Part shown: piece by piece, positions 13,505 to 19,073 of the stretch
Layout of the letters: every line of letters starts with the position of its first letter
Position numbering within the stretch: position 1 is the first letter of the stretch
Assembly: GCA_964569055.1 (NCBI GenBank)
Contig: CAZMSZ010000118.1
Location: 1 to 19,073, forward strand
Direction: 5' to 3'
DNA: 19,073 nucleotides
Source of the DNA: JAWLGW01 sp964569055
Lineage (GTDB): Bacteria; Planctomycetota; J058
Position numbers and translations under genes: made by a program
Notes under the pieces: model-generated
The model's database searches: none
What the model saw: only the letters and a program-made list of their open reading frames with translations
What the model was told of the DNA's origin: nothing

Positions 13505-13542
13505 CCCGAGGGCGCTGTGGCCCAGGATCTTAGGGCCTCGGG
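13505..13542 (-). promoter_or_regulatory. Bulged hairpin in the pilC leader
   Basis: GGCCC (13519-13523) pairs with GGGCC (13533-13537), and CCCGA (13505-13509) pairs with TCGGG (13538-13542), giving one 10-bp helix with a 9-nt bulge on one side. It ends about 6 nt before the AGGAG of pilC, so it could affect pilC translation or protect a processed mRNA end. It is only a fold seen by eye. Confidence 0.35.
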
Positions 13543-13559
13543 CCGCGGGGTGCAACGGC

Positions 13560-13572
13560 GACCCAGGCTCCT
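13560..13572. repeat. 13-bp inverted repeat flanking pilC (right arm)
   Basis: GACCCAGGCTCCT matches the reverse complement of 12231-12243. Together with the next bases it also forms a small hairpin, CCAGG-CT-CCTGG (13563-13574). It lies 15 nt past the stop of the second PilB-type gene. Confidence 0.5.
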
Positions 13573-13587
13573 GGGCGACGTTCCGGG

Positions 13588-15291
13588 TCAGTGCAACACG
13601 GTCTCGCGGACCACCTCTTCGATGGTCGTCAGGCCTTCGTACACGGCGATGATCCCCGCCTCGCGCAGGGTGCGCATCCCGTCCTTGCGCGCCTGCCGGC
13701 GCAGGTCTGCCAGCTTGGCGTTCTTGGCGATCATCTCCTTGACGGAGCCGGTGCCGAGGAACATCTCGAAGATCGCCTGCCGGGCCTTGTAGCCCGTGTT
13801 GTTGCAGCGCTTGCAGCCCTCGCCGTAGAAGAAGCTGCGGCCCTGCACGCTGTCGGGGCGCAGCCCGACCTCCATCAGCTCCTCGGCCTCGGGCGTGTAC
13901 TGGACCTTGCACTCGCTGCAGATCTTGCGCACCAGGCGCTGGGCCACCACGCCCTCGAGCGTGGCGCTGAGCAAGAACGGCTCGATGCCGAGGTCCACCA
14001 GGCGGGTCACCACCGACGGCGCGTCGTTGGTGTGCAGGGTCGAGAGCACGAGGTGGCCCGTGAGGGCCGCCTCCACCGCGATCCCGCCCGTCTCGATGTC
14101 GCGGATCTCGCCCACGAAGATCACGTCGGGGTCCTGCCGCAGGATCGCGCGCAGGGCCGACGCGTAGGTCATGTTGACCTCCGGGTTGATCGGCACCTGG
14201 ATGATGCCGTGGAGGTCGTACTCGACCGGGTCCTCGTTGGTGATGATCTTCTTGTCGATCGTGTTGATGTCGTTGAGGCAGCTGTAGAGCGTGGTCGTCT
14301 TGCCCGAGCCGGTCGGGCCGGTCACGAGCACGATCCCGTTGGGCTTGTTGATCAGCGCCTTCAGCACCTCGAGGTCCTTGGGGCGGATCCCGAGGTTGTT
14401 GAGGTCGAGGTCGACGTTGCTGCGGTCGAGGATACGCATCACGACCGCCTCGCCGTACACGACGGGCAGGGTCGAGACGCGGATGTCGACCGGGCGGCCG
14501 CCCACGTTCAGCTCGATGCGGCCGTCCTGCGGCATGCGCGTCTCGGCGATGTCGAGCCCCGACATGACCTTGATGCGGGAGGCGACCGCCCGGGCGAGGT
14601 GGGGCGGCGGCGGCGGCTTGATGTCGTAGAGCACGCCGTCGATGCGCTGGCGGACCTTGAACGTGCTCTCGAACGGCTCGAGGTGGATGTCCGCGGCGCG
14701 GTCCTTGATCGCCTGGAGCAGGATCAGGTTGACCAGCTTGACCACCGGCGTGGAGGCCGACATGGTCTCGAGGTCGTCGGACTTCTTGCCGCTGTCGTCG
14801 ACGACCTCCATGTCGTCGGGGTCGAAGCCGGCCTCCTCCATGGCCTTGGCCAAGGAGTCGTCCTCCATCGCCCCGTAGTAGCGCTCGATCGCCCGATCGA
14901 CCGCCTCCTTGGTGGAGACCGCGCCCCGGATCTCGAGGTTGAGCATGAACCTGAGGTCGTCGAGGACGGTCGGGTTCATGGGGTCGGCCAGGGCCACCAC
15001 CAGCACCCCGGCCTCCGAGCCGACCGGGCACACCCGGTAGGTCTCGGCGAAGGTCTTGGGGACCATCGCGATGACCGCCGGGTCGATCTGCTCCTCGTCG
15101 AGGTCGGCCACCTCCATGCCCGTCTGCTCGGCCAGCGCGAACAGCACGTCGGGCTCGGAGACGTAGCCGAGCTTGATCAGGATGTCCCCGAGCTTGCCGC
15201 CCTTGCCCTGCTGGATCTGGAGGGCCTCCTCGATCTCCGCCTCGTCGACGAAGCCCATCTCCATCAAGATCTCGCCGATTCCGCGCGCCAC
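13588..15291 (-). CDS. PilB/GspE-type ATPase (second copy) with MshEN N-terminus
   Basis: The product is 567 aa, an assembly-type hexameric ATPase. Residues 4-56 carry the paired MshEN motifs (GIGEILMEMG..., KLGDILIKLG..., each ending in Q). Catalytic motifs: Walker A GPTGSGKTTT (325-334), Asp box TNEDPVEY (351-358), Walker B DVIFVGEIRDIET (389-401), His box TGHLVLSTLHTND (411-423), and zinc-binding C458, C461, C493, C496. All are intact, so it should be active. GTG 15291 has GAGAGGG 8 nt upstream and is 19 nt after pilT. The acidic linker (~141-175) differs from that of the first copy. It could be a second extension ATPase, a MshE/GspE-like motor for another machine, or redundant with the first; I leave the symbol open. 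Confidence 0.93.
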   Translation of the reverse strand: MARGIGEILMEMGFVDEAEIEEALQIQQGKGGKLGDILIKLGYVSEPDVLFALAEQTGMEVADLDEEQIDPAVIAMVPKTFAETYRVCPVGSEAGVLVVALADPMNPTVLDDLRFMLNLEIRGAVSTKEAVDRAIERYYGAMEDDSLAKAMEEAGFDPDDMEVVDDSGKKSDDLETMSASTPVVKLVNLILLQAIKDRAADIHLEPFESTFKVRQRIDGVLYDIKPPPPPHLARAVASRIKVMSGLDIAETRMPQDGRIELNVGGRPVDIRVSTLPVVYGEAVVMRILDRSNVDLDLNNLGIRPKDLEVLKALINKPNGIVLVTGPTGSGKTTTLYSCLNDINTIDKKIITNEDPVEYDLHGIIQVPINPEVNMTYASALRAILRQDPDVIFVGEIRDIETGGIAVEAALTGHLVLSTLHTNDAPSVVTRLVDLGIEPFLLSATLEGVVAQRLVRKICSECKVQYTPEAEELMEVGLRPDSVQGRSFFYGEGCKRCNNTGYKARQAIFEMFLGTGSVKEMIAKNAKLADLRRQARKDGMRTLREAGIIAVYEGLTTIEEVVRETVLH

Positions 15292-15310
15292 GAGCTATGC
15301 CCTCTCGGCC

Positions 15311-16447
15311 TCAGCGGCTCTTCGTCTTGGGTGAGGTGGCCGGCGCCGCGGCCGTCGCCGCCCCGCCGCCGGCGCCCGCGCCGACCAGGCCGCTCTCGCG
15401 CACCTTCGACATCATTTCGGCGGGGTTGACGCACTTCTCCATCATGTCCTGGTACTTGATGACCTTCTTCTTGAACAGATGGAACAGCGCGTCGTCCATG
15501 AGCTGCATGCCGTACCGGCTGCCGGTCTGGATCTCGGAGTTGATCCGGTAGATCTTGCCCTCGCGGATCAGGTGGGCGATGGCCGGCGTGAGCACCATGA
15601 TCTCGTGCGCGCCGACCCGCCCCTCGCCCTCCGCCCGGGGCACCAGCGTCTGGGAGATCACGGCCATCAGCGCCTGGCTGAGCTGCGTCTTGACCTGCTC
15701 CTGCTGGTTGGTCGGGAAGGCGTCGACGATGCGGTTGATCGTCTCGGCGGCGCCCATGGTGTGCAGCGTGCCGAACAGCAGGTGGCCCGTCTCGGCCGCG
15801 GTGATCGCGGCCGAGATCGTCTCGAGGTCGCGCATCTCACCGACCAGGACCACGTCGGGGTCCTGGCGCAGGGCGCGCCGAATCGCCTCGTCGAACGAGC
15901 CGACGTCGATCCCGATCTCCCGCTGCGTGATGATGCTCTTCTTGTGCGAGTGATAGAACTCGATCGGGTCCTCGATCGTGATGATGTGCGCGTCGAGCTC
16001 GGAGTTGATGAAGTCGACGCACGAGGCCAGCGTGGTCGACTTGCCCGAGCCGGTCGGCCCGGTGACCAGGAACATGCCGCGCGGGCGCGAGAGCAGGGTC
16101 TTGATCGCGGGCGGCAGGCCGATCTGCTCGAGCGTCAGCAGCTTGTTGCTGATCTGACGCAGGACCATCCCCACGTGGCCCTTCTGCTTGAGGACCGAGA
16201 CGCGGAAGCGCGCCTTGTCCCCGAAGCTGAAGCCGAAGTCGCTCCCCCCCGTCTCGGCCAGCTCCTGCTGCGAGCGCTCGGAGGTGATCGACTTCATGAG
16301 CGACAGCGTGTCCTCCGGCGTGAGGGGCGGGGTGTTGAGCGCGCGCAACCGCCCCTGCAGCCGGACCACCGGGGGCGAGCCGACGGTCAGGTGGAGGTCC
16401 GAGGCCCCCTTCGCCACGACGAGGTCGAGGATCTTGTCGATCTGCAT
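15311..16447 (-). CDS. pilT: PilT: type IV pilus retraction ATPase
   Basis: The product is 378 aa, slightly longer than usual PilT because of a low-complexity Gly/Ala tail (~355-372). The hexameric ATPase drives pilus retraction and twitching. Motifs: N-terminus KGASDLHLTVG (13-23), Walker A GPTGSGKS (130-137), Asp box ITIEDPIEF (156-164), Walker B DVVLVGEMRDLET (198-210), His box GHLLFGTLHT (221-230), and AIAHLIREGK (289-298), the PilT-specific retraction motif (usually AIRNLIREGK). It has no MshEN domain and no tetracysteine zinc site, as expected for PilT. The ATG at 16447 has GGGGGAG 4 nt upstream. It lies 30 nt after the first pilB-type gene and 19 nt before the second, so it is clearly in the operon. 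Confidence 0.97.
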   Translation of the reverse strand: MQIDKILDLVVAKGASDLHLTVGSPPVVRLQGRLRALNTPPLTPEDTLSLMKSITSERSQQELAETGGSDFGFSFGDKARFRVSVLKQKGHVGMVLRQISNKLLTLEQIGLPPAIKTLLSRPRGMFLVTGPTGSGKSTTLASCVDFINSELDAHIITIEDPIEFYHSHKKSIITQREIGIDVGSFDEAIRRALRQDPDVVLVGEMRDLETISAAITAAETGHLLFGTLHTMGAAETINRIVDAFPTNQQEQVKTQLSQALMAVISQTLVPRAEGEGRVGAHEIMVLTPAIAHLIREGKIYRINSEIQTGSRYGMQLMDDALFHLFKKKVIKYQDMMEKCVNPAEMMSKVRESGLVGAGAGGGAATAAAPATSPKTKSR

Positions 16448-16477
16448 GGTGCTCCCCCGCGGTCCGCGCCGGCGGCG

Positions 16478-18193
16478 CTAGCCCAGCTTCAGGTCCTGGC
16501 GGTGGGTGATCTTGAGGACCTCTTCGATGGTGGTGATCCCGCCGAGCACCTTGCGCACCGCGTCCATCTGCAGGCTCGTCATGCCGCACTGGATCGCCAT
16601 GTTCCGGATCTCGTGGGTGTGCGCCTCGGCGAACGCCAGCTCGCGCAGCTGCGTGTTCATCTCCATCAGCTCGTACACGCCCTGCCGGCCGCGGTAGCCG
16701 ACCCCGTTGCAGTTCTCGCAGCCGACGGGCTGGTAGATCGTCTTGCCGCGCAGGTGCTCGGGCTTGAGCCCGACCGCCTCCAGCTCCCAGTCCTTGAGGG
16801 TGCGCGGGTCCTGCGGCTGCTTGCACTGGGCGCACAGCCGGCGCACCAGGCGCTGGGCCAGCACCGCGACCACGGCGCTCGCGACCAGGAACGGCTTGAC
16901 CCCCATGTCGGTCAGGCGCGAGATCGACGAGGGCGCGTCGTTGGTGTGGAGCGTCGAGAACACGAGGTGGCCGGTGAGCGCCGCCTGGATGGCGACCGTG
17001 GCGGTCTCCTCGTCGCGGATCTCGCCCACCAGGATCACGTTGGGCGCCTGGCGGAGCATGGCCTTGAGGATGATCGAGAAGCTCCGCCCGATCGCGTGGT
17101 CGACCTCGGCCTGGTTGATCCCCTCGAGGTTGTACTCGACCGGGTTCTCGGCCGTGATGATCTTGGTGTCCGGCCGGTTGAGCTTGTTGAGCGCGGCGTA
17201 GAGCGTGGTGGTCTTGCCCGAGCCCGTCGGCCCGGTCACCAGCATGATCCCGTTGGGCCGCTTGATGATGTTGTTGAACTTGGAGTAGTCCTGCGGGTCG
17301 AGCCCGAGCACCTCGAGGTCGACCATCGCGTTCTGCTTGTCGAGGATTCGCAGCACGATCGACTCGCCGTGGGTGGCCGGGAGCGAGTTGACGCGGAAGT
17401 CGATGTCGCGGCCGCCGAGCCGCATCTTGATGCGGCCGTCCTGGGGGACGCGCCTCTCCTCGGGCCGCATCTTGGCCATGATCTTGAAGCGCGACAGCAA
17501 CGAGCCCTGCAGCTTCTTGGGCACGCTGTCCTGCTCCACACAGCGCCCGTCGATCCGGTAGCGCAGCCGGATCTTGTGCTCCATGGGCTCGATGTGGATG
17601 TCGCTCGCCCGCTTCTTCACCGCCTCCGCGATGATCTGGTTGGCGAGCCGCACGATCGGCGCGGAGTCGTCCTCGTCGTAGGCCCCCTGGTCCTCGCCCG
17701 CGCTGGCGCCGCGGACGTCGATCATGTCCTCGAGGCCCTCCAAGGCCTCGTCGATCCCGACCACCTCGCCGTAGTAGCGGTTGATCGCGCCGACGATCTC
17801 GACCCGCGACGCGATCACCGCCTCGACGTCGGCGCCGAGCTGGAAGCGGAGGTTGTCGAGGGCGAAGAAGTCGAGCGCGTTCTCGACCGCGCAGATCAGG
17901 GCCCGCTTGCTCTTCTTGAGCGGCATCAGGGTGTGCTCGACCGCCACGTCGCGCGGCACGAGCCCCACCACCTCGGGCGGGATCTGGAACTTGCTGATCT
18001 GACAGTACTTGAGGCTGCCCTGGTGCGCGATCGCCTTGGCGATGCTCTCCTCGTCGCAGGCCTTCTGGTCGACCAGGATCGCCCCGAGCTTCGTCCCCTT
18101 GGACTCGCCCTGCTGCAGCGTCAGCGCCGCGTCGACCTCGTCCTGGGTGACGTAGCCCATCTCGATCAGGACCTGACCGATCTTCTTGGCCAC
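16478..18193 (-). CDS. pilB: PilB: type IV pilus extension ATPase with MshEN N-terminus
   Basis: The product is 571 aa. The ATPase powers pilin assembly. Residues 4-58 hold paired MshEN motifs (KIGQVLIEMG..., KLGAILVDQK..., the second lacking the central Gly). Motifs: Walker A GPTGSGKTTT (321-330), Walker B NVILVGEIRDEET (385-397), His box TGHLVFSTLHTND (407-419), and zinc-binding C454, C457, C492, C495. The Asp box reads ITAENPVEY (346-354): Asn replaces the usual Asp of EDP, unlike the second copy. GTG 18193 was chosen because it gives the same start (xAxxIG) as the other copy and has GAAGAGG 6 nt upstream; GTG 18220 would add 9 residues. It is first in the pil operon, with a TATAGT box upstream. 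Confidence 0.94.
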   Translation of the reverse strand: MAKKIGQVLIEMGYVTQDEVDAALTLQQGESKGTKLGAILVDQKACDEESIAKAIAHQGSLKYCQISKFQIPPEVVGLVPRDVAVEHTLMPLKKSKRALICAVENALDFFALDNLRFQLGADVEAVIASRVEIVGAINRYYGEVVGIDEALEGLEDMIDVRGASAGEDQGAYDEDDSAPIVRLANQIIAEAVKKRASDIHIEPMEHKIRLRYRIDGRCVEQDSVPKKLQGSLLSRFKIMAKMRPEERRVPQDGRIKMRLGGRDIDFRVNSLPATHGESIVLRILDKQNAMVDLEVLGLDPQDYSKFNNIIKRPNGIMLVTGPTGSGKTTTLYAALNKLNRPDTKIITAENPVEYNLEGINQAEVDHAIGRSFSIILKAMLRQAPNVILVGEIRDEETATVAIQAALTGHLVFSTLHTNDAPSSISRLTDMGVKPFLVASAVVAVLAQRLVRRLCAQCKQPQDPRTLKDWELEAVGLKPEHLRGKTIYQPVGCENCNGVGYRGRQGVYELMEMNTQLRELAFAEAHTHEIRNMAIQCGMTSLQMDAVRKVLGGITTIEEVLKITHRQDLKLG

Positions 18194-18264
18194 GGTGCGC
18201 CTCTTCCGCAGGTTCGACACCGGCGAGACCCGGCCGTCACAGCCGCATCCCGCGCGGGGGGCCC

Positions 18265-18270
18265 ACTATA
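18265..18270 (-). promoter_or_regulatory. Putative promoter of the pil operon (TATAGT -10)
   Basis: On the minus strand TATAGT is the best -10 match in the window, ~71 nt before GTG 18193. TTGCGT lies 19 nt upstream of it as a possible -35 (a long spacer). It sits between the lipoprotein terminal hairpin and pilB, where an operon promoter is expected. Confidence 0.5.
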
Positions 18271-18301
18271 GCGCACAGCCCAGGGACGGACGCAAGCCCA
18301 G

Positions 18302-18323
18302 GCGCGGCGCCTCCGCGCCGCGC
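18302..18323 (-). terminator. Perfect GC hairpin after the lipoprotein gene, no T tract
   Basis: GCGCGGCGC (18302-18310) pairs with GCGCCGCGC (18315-18323) around a 4-nt loop, 4 nt past the lipoprotein stop. No T run follows. It has the same style as the hairpin at 9003-9023, which suggests these act as transcript ends in this genome. Confidence 0.45.
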
Positions 18324-18327
18324 GGGC

Positions 18328-18831
18328 TCACTCGTCGTGCACCTGATCGGGCGGAGGCGCCTGGTTGATGGGGATCTGCTCGTCGATCTGCTCCTGCACG
18401 CCGAGCCGCTTCACCACCCGCCCGTCCTCGTCGAGCTCGTCCACCACCAGGAACTGCGCCAGCAGCTCGGGGCGCCCCGGCTCCTGGTAGGTGATCAGCG
18501 CCATCTCCCGACCGGGGTCGTCCGCGGGGAGGGCGCCGAGGTACTCGCCGCCCGCGACGACGTCGAGCGGGTCGTAGTTCCAGGGCGCGGGGATCTCCAT
18601 GCCGCGCAACGCCAGCCAGATCTCGAAGAAGCTGTACTTGGTCCGCGTCCGCGCGCTGAGCTGGTCGTAGAGCGCCCCGTCGCAGCCCTCCTGCGCGGCG
18701 TAGCGCACCACGTCGAGCAAGGCGTCGGTCGTGAGCGCCACCCCATGATGCGGCATGTCCTCGGGGTCGCAGGCGCTGCACCCGGAGAGCCCCGCCACGA
18801 CCGCGGCCACGCAGACGATTCGCTGGAACAT
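18328..18831 (-). CDS. Putative lipoprotein, function unknown
   Basis: The product is 167 aa. The N-terminus is a lipoprotein signal: a short charged start (MFQR), a hydrophobic stretch and lipobox LSGC with Cys18, so the mature protein should be lipid-anchored. The mature part is acidic and has no recognised domain; Cys21 and Cys50 could form a disulfide. The C-terminus is Pro/Gln/Asp-rich. ATG 18831 was chosen because it begins the signal and has GGAGG 5 nt upstream; the frame is open to 18882. It lies upstream of pilB on the same strand but is probably a separate unit, since a strong hairpin and a TATAGT box separate them. A link to the pilus (for example a pilotin) is possible only by position. 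Confidence 0.82.
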   Translation of the reverse strand: MFQRIVCVAAVVAGLSGCSACDPEDMPHHGVALTTDALLDVVRYAAQEGCDGALYDQLSARTRTKYSFFEIWLALRGMEIPAPWNYDPLDVVAGGEYLGALPADDPGREMALITYQEPGRPELLAQFLVVDELDEDGRVVKRLGVQEQIDEQIPINQAPPPDQVHDE

Positions 18832-18948
18832 TCGCTCCTCCACCGAGCTCGCCGCCCTCGACCGGCGCGGCGGCGCTCCCATTCGACCCGATGAAGGAGA
18901 GGTGGGGGTGACCCGCGGGGGGGCGGAGGAGGAGCTCTCGCCCTACCC

Positions 18949-19073
18949 CTCGTGCTCGTGCCCGTGCTCGTGCTCGCCCGACTCCGACTCCGACTCCGAC
19001 TCCGACTCCGATTCCGAGTCCGAGTCCGATTCCGAGTCCGAGTCCGAGTCCGAGTCCGAGTCCGAGTCCGAGT
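18949..19073. repeat. Hexanucleotide microsatellites, (CTCGTG)n then (CCGACT/CCGAGT)16
   Basis: 18949-18978 holds five CTCGTG-type hexamers. From 18978 to the window end there are 16 hexamers in a row: five CCGACT, one CCGATT, two CCGAGT, one CCGATT, seven CCGAGT. The array continues past the window. On the plus strand the frame from GTG 18902 is open to the end and would read as Ser-Asp then Ser-Glu repeats, but no ribosome site or other coding sign supports a gene. It lies upstream of the lipoprotein gene on the minus strand. Confidence 0.9.

Noticed and set aside
13591..15429. A 612-aa plus-strand open frame antisense to the second PilB-type gene
   Set aside because: Shadow of a well-supported ATPase gene; its His/Asp/Val-rich repeats reflect reversed codons.
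15479..18271. A 930-aa plus-strand open frame antisense to pilB and pilT
   Set aside because: Its Asp/His/Leu/Arg-rich composition is the usual antisense shadow of GC-rich genes, and both pil genes on the other strand are fully supported by motifs.
18902..19073. Partial plus-strand gene with Ser-Asp/Ser-Glu repeats running off the right edge
   Set aside because: The frame is open, but there is no ribosome site and the repeat would be open in several frames. Sequence beyond the window is needed, so it is kept only as a microsatellite.

Overview
The window is very GC-rich bacterial chromosome, densely coded. Twelve of its fifteen protein genes lie on the minus strand. Three traits suggest an uncultured planctomycete-like bacterium: a membrane protein with a prokaryotic RING-type zinc finger, a soluble Ser/Thr kinase with an added N-terminal sensor region, and weak or absent Shine-Dalgarno sequences at several starts. 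This is inference from gene style; a GC-rich myxobacterium-like lineage is not excluded. No rRNA, tRNA, CRISPR array or insertion sequence was seen.

Layout. 1-253: two copies of a ~95-99 bp tandem repeat. 254-2545 (+): a large HEAT/TPR-like helical protein of unknown function. 2546-2714: a gap with a hexanucleotide array and a -10-like box. 2715-4330 (+): a Ser/Thr kinase with an MshEN-like N-terminus and zinc ribbon, overlapping a small coiled-coil gene by 4 bp. 4334-5050 (-): an N-formylglutamate amidohydrolase family enzyme, convergent with the previous pair. 5112-5558 (-): a small Cys/His plus winged-helix protein whose 224-nt upstream gap holds a G10 tract and competing hairpins. 5783-8095 (-): PtsP, a GAF domain fused to PTS enzyme I. 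8144-8986 (-): a helical unknown. 9024-10300 (-): a two-gene unit of RING/two-TM membrane protein and coiled-coil protein, joined by a TGATG stop/start overlap. 10354-12177 (-): a class III nucleotidyl cyclase with SRPBCC-like and Cys-rich N-terminal regions.

12246-18193 (-): a type IV pilus motor cluster in the order pilB-type ATPase, pilT, second pilB-type ATPase, pilC. A lipoprotein gene (18328-18831) lies upstream. The right edge (18949-19073) is a hexanucleotide microsatellite running out of the window.

How the genes may work together. The four pil genes supply extension ATPase(s), retraction ATPase and the inner-membrane platform; pilins, secretin and alignment proteins are absent here. 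Signalling genes sit around them: a cyclase directly downstream of pilC, a PEP-dependent phosphotransferase, and a kinase whose N-terminus carries the same two-motif layout as the N-termini of the two PilB-type ATPases. In other bacteria that layout (MshEN) can bind cyclic di-GMP. A shared second-messenger input to the kinase and the pilus motors is the most interesting hypothesis in this window, but it is inference.

Four genes (254, 2715, 8986, 8095) have a TANNNT box exactly 6-7 nt before the start codon, the geometry of leaderless transcripts. Other genes have normal SD sequences. Several gene ends are followed by perfect all-GC hairpins without a T tract.
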